Position numbers and translations under genes: made by a program. The notes beneath the pieces were generated by a model. It was given only the letters and a program-made list of their open reading frames with translations. It was not told the origin of the DNA and did no database searches. This document shows, one piece after another, positions 9,990-19,489 of a stretch of DNA of 56,114 bases. Within the stretch, counting starts at the first letter, position 1. Every line of letters begins with the position of its first letter. The stretch spans positions 930,851 through 986,964 of the forward strand of contig BJOX01000032.1 of the NCBI GenBank assembly GCA_009731375.1, in the 5' to 3' direction. Source of the DNA: Paulinella micropora (Eukaryota; Cercozoa; Imbricatea; Euglyphida).

Positions 9990-10081
9990 CTCATTAAGGC
10001 TCAGTAATGATTTTATATTGGGACATTATATTATTTAATTATTTATTTAAAAAATACTAAAATATATTAATCTTAGTATAA

Positions 10082-10572
10082 ATGCAGTCTCCCGAAGCAA
10101 GTCGCAAGAATTGGGGTAAGGCAGTGGAAAGTATTAAGAGCAAAAAGCAACATAAGGTTGAAATAGCAAAAGATAAATTAGCAAAGTGTAGAAAGGCTTA
10201 TGTAGGCGATGATGAAACCGCATGGCTGAAATTGGTGTTGCTAATGATATCATTAATGGAAAAGACCAAGATGATACACCAGAAGAAAGCAGTGATAGCG
10301 ATGAAGAATGTGATTTTACTGATATCATTGCTGAAAAGATTGCTAAGATGAAAATAAGAAGAAAGAAAGCGGAAGCAAAGAAGAAAGTAAGTAAAAAGCC
10401 TGTGCCTGAGCCTGATGAGAGCGAAAGCGAAAGTGAAGAAAGTGAAGAAGAACCAGTAAAAAAAGGTAAAGGTAAAAAGTCAAACATATCTGTTAATGTT
10501 TATAATCAAGCAGAGAAGCCAAGCAAGAAAGAAAAAAATAATGAAATAGATAGAGTGTTTTTAAAATTCTAA
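10082..10572 (+). CDS. Acidic/basic low-complexity protein (frame break near 10220)
   Basis: Two overlapping plus-strand frames make one gene. The first starts MQSPEASRKNWGKAVES and covers a basic helical region to about 10220. The second continues at -1 with an acidic stretch (TPEESSDSDEECDF), a Lys-rich helix and an alternating SESESEESEEE tract, ending IDRVFLKF. It lies directly upstream of the integrase and divergent from the fibre. The promoter-like ttagtata sits just before the ATG. Function unknown; the charge pattern suggests a nucleic-acid- or histone-interacting protein (inference). Confidence 0.55.
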
Positions 10573-10581
10573 TAATATACA

Positions 10582-11484
10582 ATGGACAGCAAACATAGTC
10601 AGCAACAAGAAACTCCTGAGCAGACAGAGCGGAAAGAAAAACTTGAAGAAGTGGCCGAAATACATTTTTAATCAAAGCCCGCTAAGATATGGAACACGAT
10701 AACCTCACCAGAAGCAAAACCACTAAGTCAAGTATTTATTGATTTAATGGATATGTCAAAGGTTGCAACAAAGAAAGGTAATGCTAACTATAATTTTGGA
10801 TTAGTTGCTATTGATGTATATAGCCGTCGTGGGTGGATTGAGCCAGTCAAAAATAAAACAACTGGTTATGTCTTAGAAGGGTTAAAAAAAAAATTTACCA
10901 AAAAAGTTCCTGAAAGAATTACTTCAGATAATGGTGGTGAATTCAAAGGACAAGTGGCTGAATATTTCAGACAAAATAATATCGAACATAGAACTGTCCA
11001 AGTAGGCGATCACAGAACAATGGGTATAATTGATAGGTTTATTAGAACAATACGAAATGAATTAAACTTAATATGGGAATTTAATCAAAATTTTCCATGG
11101 GTTCCTATTATTCATGAGGTTGTTGATGCTTGTAATAAAATATATCATACAATAATAAAAGCAGTGCTGATTAATGTTTTTGAAGGGACTGAAAAAAACA
11201 CTCAAAAAATATACAGAAATCCTTTAATTAATGAATTTCCTTAGGGTACAAGAGTAAGAAAGGAATGAGAAAGAACTATTTTTTCTAAAGGCGACAAGCA
11301 ATTCAGTAAAACTATATTTAAGGTTAAGGGCCGGAAAGGCTTCAAAGTAATCTTGTCAGAAGAAGACTTAGTAAGACTGTCAGAATTATTAAAGACTAAT
11401 GTTGAAGATCACCATGAAGAAGAAGAACCGAAGGAGCAGTTATCGAAAAAAGTAAAACAAATTACTAAAGAGAAAAAATATTAA
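10582..11484 (+). pseudogene. Retrovirus-type (rve) integrase, decayed
   Basis: Integrase of the Polinton/PLV type, expected to insert the element into host DNA. Core motifs: first Asp in VFIDLMDMS, second Asp in TSDNGGEFKG, and GIIDRFIRT at the place where DDE integrases have Glu, so the third residue reads Asp here. The C-terminal part has the expected basic beta domain (KGDKQFSKTIFKVKGR). Three in-frame stops break the frame: TAA near 10669, TAG near 11242 and TGA near 11266. The N-terminal zinc-binding region is not evident. With all three stop codons present this copy is almost certainly dead. Confidence 0.85.
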
Positions 11485-11574
11485 TTTGTTAAAATCATTG
11501 GATGTAAAACCGGAAAACATACGGAGCATTGCTAGAATAAAAAAGAAAAAAGAGATTATGGATTTATAATATTT

Positions 11575-12092
11575 TTAATTATTTTTAGTTTGAATGTATT
11601 TCCTATGTTTTAATGTTGTCTCGTGAATTTCTTTCCCATTTATCATTATAGTTGAACCACATTCACATTTTATTTTTTCTATACTTAAATCATCATTTGA
11701 AAGATTAATTCATTTCATTCTTAATTCGTGATTGCTTGATAAAAGATGTCTTGTTTTGTAAGCATTTGTTGTCTCTTCACCACATTCACATATAAATTTT
11801 TTCTTCATCCATTCCTTATTCCATTTATTTTTGTATTGTTGTTTATTTTGCTTAACTCGTTCATCATTGTATTTTTCCAAATTTCACTAATTTCGTATTT
11901 AGGTTTTATGTTTTCTTTATAAAACTTGTTTGCTTCCTCTAAGGCTTGCTCCTTATTTCTTTTTTCATTTATACAAAAATTTTTAACTTTAATTTTGTTT
12001 TGCTCTCCCCACCTTACAACTACTCTTGGGGATACATCGTTGTTCATAACATATACACCTCCCTTGTTGATTTTCTGTAGAATGTCCTCCAT
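11575..12092 (-). pseudogene. AP2-like plus Cys/His zinc-finger protein (broken)
   Basis: The N-terminal part (from MEDILQKINKGGVYVMN) has the pattern of an AP2-type DNA-binding domain (PRVVVRWGEQNKIKVKNF...ALEEANKFY). After a frame change near 11880, two small finger-like units follow (CECGEETTNAYKTRHLLSSNH and CECGSTIMINGKEIHETTLKH), separated by an in-frame TGA near 11717. The same CxCG...H...H units occur in element B at 46496-46928. AP2 plus finger architectures are common in virus-borne DNA-binding proteins. Family level is probable; function is inferred. Confidence 0.5.
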
Positions 12093-12400
12093 TTTATATG
12101 TGTTATTAATTCATATCCTTAAATGGAATTAAATTTATAACACATTATTTGTAGGTAGAGGAAATAATGGATAACGGCTCTTAGTGGAAAAACACTTCTC
12201 ACACCAGAGACGGGAAAGGTGAGGTAAAAAAGCACACCGCCAAAATTCTGACCGGGGTTTTGGACAACTTTCTGTTTTTCAGTGCGGACACTTGGACAAC
12301 TATTCGTAATAAGAGAGATTTTAATGAAATTGATGTTTTGAACTTAGAGTGGTTTCTGTGATGAAACTGCACTGAACATCCGTCTTGAAGTGCGACCCTA
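12093..12400. other. Junction stretch between element A and host microsatellite
   Basis: No ORF of note. AT-rich viral sequence changes gradually to mixed composition before a pure TG repeat begins near 12415. No terminal inverted repeat matching the start of element B (46.25 kb) could be seen by eye. Confidence 0.4.
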
Positions 12401-12414
12401 TACTACTTCTCTAG

Positions 12415-12467
12415 TCTGTGTGTGTGTGTTTGCGTGTATGTGTGTGTCTGCAGCTGTGTGTGTGTGT

Positions 12468-12536
<69 letters not shown>

Positions 12537-12549
12537 GGGGGGGGGGTGT

Positions 12550-12580
<31 letters not shown>

Positions 12581-12638
12581 GGGGGGGGTGTGTCTGTATG
12601 TATGCATGCATGTATGTATGTGTGTGTGTCACAGTGGA

Positions 12639-12677
<39 letters not shown>

Positions 12678-13128
12678 NNNNNNNNNNTACACATGTGTAC
12701 ATGTGTGTGTGTGTGTGTTTTTGTGTGTTTGTGTGTGTGTACATGTGTGTGAGTGTGTGTGTGTTAACGTTGTGTGTGTGTGTGCGTGTATGTGTGTGTG
12801 TGTATGTGTGTGTGTGTCATGTGTGTGTGTGTGTCTGTGCACGTGTGTGTGTGTGTTTGTATACACATGTGTACATGTGTGTGTGTGTGTGTGTTTGTGT
12901 GTGTACATGTGTGTGTGTGTGTACATGTGTGTGAGTGTGCGTGTGTTAACGTTGTGTGTGTGTGTGTATGTGTGTATGTGTGTGTGTGTGTGTCGTGTGT
13001 GTGTGTGTCATGTGTGTGTGTGTGCATTGTGTGTGTGTGTGTTTGTGTACACATGTGTATATATGTGTGTGTGTGTTTGTGTGTGTACATGTGTGTGTGT
13101 GTGACGTTACGTTGTGTGTGTTTGTGTG

Positions 13129-13165
<37 letters not shown>

Positions 13166-13590
13166 GTGTATGTGTGTGTCTGCAGCTGTGTGTGTGCACG
13201 TGTGTGTGTGTGCACGTGTGTGTGTGTGTGTACGTGTGTGTGTGTGTCTGTCTGTCTGTGTGTGTGTGTGTGTTGTGTGCCACGTGCGTTTGTGTGTGTG
13301 TGTGTGTACATGTGTGTGAGTGTGCGTGTGTTAACGTTGTGTGTGTGTGTGCATGTGTGTGTGTGTGTGTGTGTACATGTACATGTACCATGTGTGTGTG
13401 TGTGTGTGTACATGTGTGTGTGTGTGTTTGACGTTACGTTGTGTGTATTTGTGTATACAAGTGTGTATGCGTGTGTGTCTAGTGTGTTGTGTGCACGTGT
13501 GTCTGTGTGTCTAGTGTGTGTGACTTGTGTGTGTGTGTGTGTACGTATGTGTGTGTGTGTGTGTTGTTGTTGTTGTCGCTGTTTGCTGCT
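12415..13590. repeat. (TG)n microsatellite with interspersed higher-order units
   Basis: About 1.2 kb of TG-rich repeat, including pure (TG)n, G-runs at 12533-12588 and a (GA)n block at 12639-12677 next to a 10-N gap (12678-12687). Longer units recur: gtgagtgtg...gtgttaacgttgtg at about 12750, 12932 and 13318, and gacgttacgttgtgtg at about 13102 and 13430. All ORFs here (poly Cys/Val or His/Thr) are repeat artefacts. Confidence 0.9.
12678..12687. other. Scaffold gap (10 N)
   Basis: Ten N's between a (GA)n and a (TG)n tract. Confidence 0.95.
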
Positions 13591-13599
13591 GTTTGTTGA

Positions 13600-14100
13600 T
13601 GATGATGATGATGATGATGATGACGACCATGACGATGCAGGTAGCATCTCGCCTCGCTCGTGTATGTATTTTTCCCCGTTCTAGCTATCTACTGATTGAT
13701 CGAGTCGTGGGCTGGCCAAGCCAACTTCCGGATCCATTTTGCACGTACCTATATGTTTGTGTAAAAATTTTACAATCACAATTATTATACAATAAGTAAG
13801 GAAGCTCCTGTAATTTAATAATGATAATATCTCAAGTTAACTTGTTATCAATTGCTACTAGAACTCAAATTGCTATTTATGAGTGTCACTAGTTCCAAAA
13901 TGTTACTCGCAGGGTCTTACCTCTCGATTATCCTCAAATGATCTTGAGAGACTACCATTGCTATTTAGTAAAAAGCTCTGGATACTTTTAGTTTGCTTTT
14001 GTGGCCGGTATATAGCCAGTGCTCTTTTTAGCTTCTCTACACTAAGTTTGGTGGCCATGTTGCACACGGTGTAGGTATTTCCTTCCTTCTTTTTTTGGTA
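13600..14100. other. Unassigned host-like stretch
   Basis: Unique sequence of moderate GC following a (GAT)n run. On the minus strand from about 14058 a short frame begins MATKLSVEKLKRALAIYR, which looks like real coding but ends after roughly 50 codons; it could be a first exon. Nothing else is supported. Confidence 0.3.
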
Positions 14101-14109
14101 GCTGGTTCT

Positions 14110-15046
14110 GAATCTTGCTTTGCTTGAACTGAGTCATTGGCTACCCTTATGATAACCGCTTGATTTTGGCAGCTAGTTCTAAAACCTTTTTGTTCCAATT
14201 ATCTACTTCTACACCCTGGGCATCACTTGGTTGATTTTCAACCAAAGTCTTCATATCTTTCAAAAATGTGGGGAGCCAAAATGTGGAGAACCTGCTTTAT
14301 CTGTTAATTCTAAGGCAAGGAATAGTTTCTTAATAGAAAGCCTGATGATTTTTTTCTTTGATCCTTTCTTCTTGGATTCATTTGCAGGATCAGCTGCAGT
14401 CAGCCAAGTAATTTCTGTGCTGTCTAAGTGTGCAGCATCATAAATCCCTGCTTTGATAAGTGTGTCAAATAAAGACAGTACATGGAAACCTGCCCCGAAA
14501 ATGTTTGATAAATCTACTTTTTGCACGTGGGAAAAAGTAGCAAGAGAAGTAGAACGGGAAGGATAAGCAAGAGAAGAAGAACTGGAAAAAGAAGCGAGAG
14601 AAGAAGAAGAAGAAGAAGAAGAAGAAGAAGAAGGAGGAGAAGAAGAAGAAGAAGGAGAAGAAGAAGAAGAAGAAGAAGGAGGAGGAGGAGGAGAAGAAGA
14701 AAAAGAAGGAGGAGAAGAAGAAGAAGAAGAAGAAGAAGAATAAGAAGGAGGAGGAGGAGGAGGAGGACGAGAAGGAGGATGTGAGGAGGATGATGATGAA
14801 GAGGAGGATGATGACCAGGATGATGATGAGGAGGATGATGACCAGGATGATGATGATGATGATGATGAAGATGATGATGATGATAAAGAAGAAGAAGAAG
14901 AAGAAGAAGAAGAAGAAGAAGAAGAAGAAGAAGAAGAAGAAGAAGAAAGGGTAGGAGGAAGAACAGAACGATGAGGAAAAGGATGAGGAGGAGGAGGAGA
15001 AGAAGAAGAAGAAGAAGAAGAAGAAGAAGAGGAGGAGGAGGAGGAG

Positions 15047-15079
<33 letters not shown>

Positions 15080-15169
15080 GAAAAAGAAGAGGGAGAGGAA
15101 GAAGAGGAAGAAGAGGGGGAGGTCCTGGAAGAAGAAGAAGAAGAAGAAGAAGAAGAAGAAGAAGGAGAA

Positions 15170-15204
<35 letters not shown>

Positions 15205-15560
15205 AGAAGAAGGAGGAGGAGGAGGAGTAGAAGGAAGAGGAGAAGGAAGAGGAGAAGGAAGAGGAGAAGGAAAAATAAAAAGATTTCGTACAGGCTGCAA
15301 CAAGAAGGAAGATGATGATGAAGAAGAAGCACGTCCCTTTTGCTTAGAACCTGATGATGAGGAAGATGAATGTGAGGAGGAGGAGGAGGAAGAAGAAGAA
15401 GAAGAAGATGATGATGATGATGATGATGAGGAGGAGGATGAGGAGGAAGAAGATGATGAAAGTTGCTTTGATTTCTTGGATGGTGTGTACAGATTTCCAG
15501 CGGCGGAAAATTCCGCTGGCTGGAACACACTTCTTAACTGGTTCTGGATCATCTGTTCAA
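14110..15560 (-). CDS. Host-type ORF with giant poly-Ser/TTC tract (gene model uncertain)
   Basis: The minus-strand frame 14260-15633 combines real-looking ends with a microsatellite core. The N-terminal part reads QNQLRSVFQPAEFSAAGNLY then SKKSKQ. The C-terminal part reads VDLSNIFGAGFHVLSLFDTL, then LDSTEITWLTAADPANES and a basic KKKGSKKK. A further segment at 14110-14255 in another frame (KTLVENQPSDAQGVEVDNW, ending KIKRLS and TAA) may be the last exon. The intervening TTC/TCC repeats encode Ser and Pro if translated but may be intronic. I do not recognise the family. Confidence 0.35.
14595..15475. repeat. (GAA)n/(GAG)n/(GAT)n polypurine microsatellite block
   Basis: About 880 bp of almost pure purine on the plus strand with GAT-rich islands near 14780-14885 and an (AAT)n run at 15048-15080. 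Long GAA/TTC mirror-repeat tracts can adopt triplex DNA. ORFs across it (poly-Arg, poly-Ser, poly-Leu) are artefacts unless spliced expression is shown. Confidence 0.9.
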
Positions 15561-15569
15561 AAATCATAT

Positions 15570-15657
15570 GTATGTATATATGTATATATGTATGATGTAT
15601 GATGTTTATATTTGTATATACATCTGTATACATGTGTATACATGTGTATACATGTAC

Positions 15658-15688
<31 letters not shown>

Positions 15689-16183
15689 TATGTATGTATA
15701 TGTATGTATGTATGTATTTATGTGTGTATGTAAAATCAGTACCGATAACTGCGCCGAAAATTTATCTGGCTGCTTCAGCTACATATGTATGTATGTATGT
15801 ATGTATGCATGTATGTATGTATGTATGCATGCATGTATATATATATATATGTATTTATAAAAATATAATATCTATTTACTTAATTTACTTATTTTTGATT
15901 TATATTTATGTATCATTGTTATCATACCAAAGTCTGCAAAGCTTGAGCAATAGTCATCTCTTCCTGGGACAAACCTTCACTCCTATATTAAATATAATAT
16001 ATGCAAGTATTTAATATATGTATTAATAATGTATCAATATATGTATTACTTATATTTCACATATGTATGTATTTATTATTTAATTATAGTTATGTATTAT
16101 ATGATATTATTAACAGTAACATATACATGCATTAACATATACATATGCATGTATATATGTATTTATGTATGCATGTATGAATG

Positions 16184-16217
<34 letters not shown>

Positions 16218-16480
16218 TATTTATCTATATAATATAATATACATACCTTGACAATGAACTAAGGCTCATTGCGACCTTGTTTCGTTGGATATATTTATCC
16301 TGCAAAAGCCTTGAATTTCAGAAAGTAAATTATGTATGAGTAAGTAAGTAAATGACTAAAATAGTGAAAAAGCTCATTAGTATATATGTGTATGTATGTA
16401 TGAATGTATGTATGTATGTATATGTATGTATGTATGTATGTATGTATATGTGTATGTATGTATGTATGTATATGTATGTA

Positions 16481-16516
<36 letters not shown>

Positions 16517-16665
16517 TGTGTGTATGTATGTATGTATGTATATATGTATATGTTGTGTATGTATGGATGTATGTACGTATGTACGTATGTATGTGTGTAT
16601 GTGTGTATCTATGTATGTATGTATGTATGTATACATTATATATATATATATATACATACATATAT
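15570..16665. repeat. (TATG)n-rich microsatellite region
   Basis: Two main blocks, about 15570-15850 and 16110-16665, of TATG/TGTA tetranucleotide repeats separated by AT-rich unique sequence at 15860-16110. The poly Tyr/Val/Cys/Met frames are repeat artefacts. The right block abuts the large inverted repeat. Confidence 0.9.
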
Positions 16666-16668
16666 ATA

Positions 16669-17088
16669 TGTATGATCATTTATGTTGGATAGACATGTCT
16701 ATGTTGTATATTATAAAACAAGCATTAGAAACATAAAAAAACAACATAGGACACAACAAAAACAGACATTCAAATATATCAAAAGCATAACTTTGTTTTA
16801 CAAAAAACGACACATGAAGCACAATAAGAGAGATTTAGACAAAATAACGACAAAAACACCATTTTATTCCATAAAATTGTATATATACTTTGTATATATG
16901 GTTTTGTCGTTATTTTGTCTAAATCTCTCTTATTGTGCTTCATGTGTCGTTTTTTGTAAAACAAAGTTATGTTTTTGATATATTTGAATGTCTGTTTTTG
17001 TTGTGTCCTATGTTGTTTTTTTATGTTTCTAATGCTTGTTTTATAATATACAACATAGACATGTCTATCCAACATAAATGATCATACA
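16669..17088. repeat. 420-bp near-perfect inverted repeat (cruciform) at the element C edge
   Basis: The left arm (about 16669-16856) and right arm (about 16901-17088) are reverse complements over about 187 bp with one mismatch seen by eye (aaaagcat versus aaaaacat). The roughly 45-bp centre contains two further small palindromes, attttat/ataaaat and tatatac/gtatata. Outer ends read gtatgatcat...atgatcatac. Because of this symmetry both strands encode the same peptide frame, which I regard as spurious. It could be a hairpin telomere intermediate of element C or a foldback/MITE insertion. Confidence 0.85.
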
Positions 17089-17160
17089 ACAAAAAATGGG
17101 GAGAAAGGGGGGGGGGGGGTAACACAATTAGAAAACCCAGTCATTTAATAAAAAATCATT

Positions 17161-17646
17161 TTAATCAATTGGGACAGCCCAATTGATGCTATCTTCATTT
17201 TCTCCCACTTTTTTCATTAAGGCGGAAAGAGAGGGAAAGACAAGAATTTCCTCCCTCTCCCCAACCTTGAGCGAAACGAGAAAGTAAGTTTTCTTTCTCG
17301 GGTTCCTCATGGTTCTGTCCAAAGGAACCCAAGCGAAAAGATAATCCTCACTTCGCTCGTTCGCATGGCGAGTAAAATACTTGACGTCCTTGTGGAAGGC
17401 GTCAAAACCATTCACCAAACTAAGCCGAACAAACCCAGCAGACACCCGTATGAGTTGCGTGTCTTTGTTTTCAGGGGCTTTCTTTTCAACTCGCGCCCAA
17501 GTCTTCCAGAAACCTACAACCACATTCATTATCATTAAAAGGACACAATTGAGTTAGGACTTACCTGCAGGAGCAGGGGTAGGGGCAGGAGTTGGATTGA
17601 TGTTCATGTCACCAACTCCTTCAACTAATTCGTCAGGCTCTCCCAT
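17161..17646 (-). CDS. Element C hypothetical protein with a probable 51-nt spliceosomal intron
   Basis: Two-exon model: exon 1 at 17565-17646 starts MGEPDELVEGVGDMN and ends in a TPAPTPAPAG linker; exon 2 at 17161-17513 continues FWKTWARVEKKAPEN. The intron at 17514-17564 has a consensus donor GTAAGT and a TTGTAG acceptor. Joining keeps frame for 144 codons. The protein has no recognised domain; it is basic and soluble with a conserved-looking core (FVRLSLVNGFDAFHKDV). Without splicing, the downstream frame would have to begin at the ATG at 17535. Introns are uncommon in PLV genes, so host capture is possible. Confidence 0.55.
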
Positions 17647-17649
17647 TGT

Positions 17650-17681
17650 CTATTACACACACAAAAGCGTGTGTAATAGAA
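17650..17681. promoter_or_regulatory. Perfect hairpin upstream of the intron-bearing gene
   Basis: The arms tctattacacac and gtgtgtaataga are exact reverse complements around an 8-nt loop, placed a few bases upstream of the ATG at 17646. It may be a regulatory hairpin or operator-like site. Confidence 0.5.
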
Positions 17682-17781
17682 ATTCCTTTGAATTAGGGTG
17701 GGGTTTTAAACCCCTTGGTTTTTAAAAAAACCATTATTGTTGTTTCGGATAACTCCAAAATCAACTGACACTAAGTCTTTT

Positions 17782-18320
17782 TTAATCCGAGTTGCTACCA
17801 ACACTCTCGGTTCTATAGACTCTGTGCATGTTTCTATCGTTTTTACTACTAATAGAGATATTAATACTATCATTTACGTGTTCGTTAATACCATCACTGG
17901 CGTATTTGTTGAAAGAAGCATTAAAAGATAAATGTTCGTTCTCAATTCCAGCGATAATATTATTCATGACAATTGCGGGAAGTTGCCCACGATTACTTTT
18001 TTCCATCTATAGAAATTATCTAATTCTATACTTTTTTTCTGTTCCAATTTCTTCTTTCTCAAGCGAGCGATTCTATCTTCCTCTACTTCATTACTTTCAT
18101 TACTTAATCGTCGCAACGTCTCATTAATAGCGTCAACCTTAATAATGTCTATCTGTTTCTTTTCAATGAGGCGAGAGATTTCTTTATCAGTCTTCGTAAT
18201 TCTTTCCTCAGCATTTATTTTGCTCTTCATAAGCCGTTCCTTGCTAAGTTTTCGTATTTCTAAATTTTCCAACCAATCACTTTTGGTTTTATTTTCTCGC
18301 GGTATTAGTTCCTCTGACAT
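17782..18320 (-). CDS. Coiled-coil hypothetical protein with -1 overlapping extension
   Basis: The first frame (17964-18320) starts MSEELIPRENKTKSDWLENL and is a Lys/Glu-rich helical protein of 118 aa. A second frame (17782-18006) overlaps it by 43 nt in the -1 phase and continues with SNRGQLPAIVMNNIIAG to VYRTESVGSNSD. The overlap contains the run ggaaaaaagt. Either the product is extended by -1 frameshifting or one base has been lost; the second frame also has its own ATG at the overlap. No recognised family. Confidence 0.5.
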
Positions 18321-18358
18321 AGAAACTCTTTTGGTCGCCGTAGTGAAATTATGTAAAA

Positions 18359-18720
18359 TTACAAGTTTTGGTCTTTTGGTCGCCGAAAGACCAAACGGAT
18401 GATGGACATATTCGCGGAAATAGAATTTCTAGAATTTGATGTAATGAATAACACTTCAAATACCTTTTTTTCTGTATCACTGGCAGGGTTTGCGGGAGGG
18501 AAGACTAACGGGTTCAAGGCATTAATTGAAATTTTATGTTGCGTGTTCAATTCCAATGATGTCTTTCCTATTCCACATATCCCTTTTTTATTTTTTTCGT
18601 CCGTATCAATTACTTCAAATACTTTTTTTCTATATTACTGGTAGGCTTTGTTGGGAGGAAACCCATGGGTTCAAGGTGAATATTGAAATTTTAGGTTGCG
18701 GGTTCAAGTTTTACTTCTTG
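18359..18720. repeat. Tandem divergent duplication (~100 bp units)
   Basis: Units at about 18450-18555 and 18608-18712 share acttcaaatac, the T-run, actgg(c/t)agg, a gggttcaagg block, attgaaatttta and a final gttcaa. On the minus strand the first unit encodes part of a 65-aa ORF (18359-18556, MELNTQHKISINALNPLVF) and the second encodes a recognisably similar but stop-broken peptide. It may be a decayed duplicated gene segment. Confidence 0.5.
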
Positions 18721-18825
18721 CAAAGCCTTTTTTTTGCTTAGCCATAACGATATTTTTTTGGATGAATATAAGAGCAGGGGAGGTGAAATGTCTTCTCCTA
18801 TTGGTGGCCAACCCCAAGGTCGGCC

Positions 18826-18942
18826 GTGTCCAACCCTGTTTTTTAAAGGTTGGACACTTTTTCCTTATTACATTTCAATATTTATTATATAATTCTTCTT
18901 CGTATTACACATTTTTTATATTGTCCAACCTGTCCAACCTTT
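18826..18942. promoter_or_regulatory. Cluster of GTCCAACC sites with an inverted pair
   Basis: gtgtccaacc and ggttggacac form perfect 10-bp arms around a 12-bp AT-rich spacer at about 18826-18858; two further direct copies (gtccaacctgtccaacc) follow near 18922-18938. The cluster lies about 250 bp upstream of the plus-strand recombinase operon. It could be an operator, a recombinase site or an origin iteron. Confidence 0.4.
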
Positions 18943-19191
18943 TATTAAAAAAAAGTAAATTTTTTTCCTCCCCCCCCTTTTATAATGGACACACAAAAAA
19001 GTTTCTAAAAAAAATGGTCGGACTCTGCCACCTCGGCCACTATGAATACTAAGAAGAATCGTCGCGCATTGTCTGCTTAATACCACTCTCAAGTGTCCGA
19101 GTCGCCAAACGCTGTTTTTCGCGTTTTTGAAGACGGGCGGATTTTCTATTTTTGACTCAGAAAAAAATAGACTTGTCTTATATACACTAAG

Positions 19192-19488
19192 ATGTGGAGC
19201 GAAGATGACAGGAAGTTTGTTAGGCAGTTAAGAGTTGCTACTACTGAAAGTAAAATTTATGAGGTCGTGTCCAACTTCTACGATAGTGAGTTAAAACCAA
19301 GTTTCGCCTTTCATAATGCTATTATATCTTTATTTAGCACACCAACGAGTGATGAAGAGGTGCTTGAGGCACTAAAAGTAATATATCCAAAATATGCTAT
19401 CGTGTATCCTAATTTGAATAGTAGAAGACAAAGACTTTCTGAGGGAGAAAAAAGCGATAGAGCCTTACCAAAGCGAAAAAGTATATGA
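19192..19488 (+). CDS. Small protein upstream of the tyrosine recombinase
   Basis: 98-aa intact ORF, MWSEDDRKFVRQLRVATTES, ending in a basic tail (RALPKRKSI). Its stop at 19486-19488 lies one base before the ATG of the recombinase at 19490, so the two are almost certainly expressed together. A TATA-like tcttatatacactaag precedes the start. It could supply an N-terminal DNA-binding module for the recombinase; no family is recognised. Confidence 0.55.
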   Translation: MWSEDDRKFVRQLRVATTESKIYEVVSNFYDSELKPSFAFHNAIISLFSTPTSDEEVLEALKVIYPKYAIVYPNLNSRRQRLSEGEKSDRALPKRKSI

Positions 19489-19489
19489 A

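Noticed and set aside
1-12130. Virophage of the Sputnik/mavirus type
   Set aside because: Protease and integrase would fit mavirus-like elements, but the S74 fibre and the MCP and penton sequences do not look like the classic virophage proteins; PLV is the better description.
12390-13684. Long Cys/Val and His/Thr ORFs on both strands
   Set aside because: Pure translation of (TG)n repeats; no unique sequence, codon signal or start context.
14514-15530. Poly-Leu, poly-Arg and poly-Ser ORFs up to 457 codons
   Set aside because: The repeats stay open in several frames because (GAA)n lacks stops. Only the unique ends in one frame look coding, and those are reported separately with low confidence.
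16682-17075. 98-aa ORF found on both strands with the same peptide
   Set aside because: A mirror consequence of the inverted repeat; AT-rich composition and no conservation evidence.
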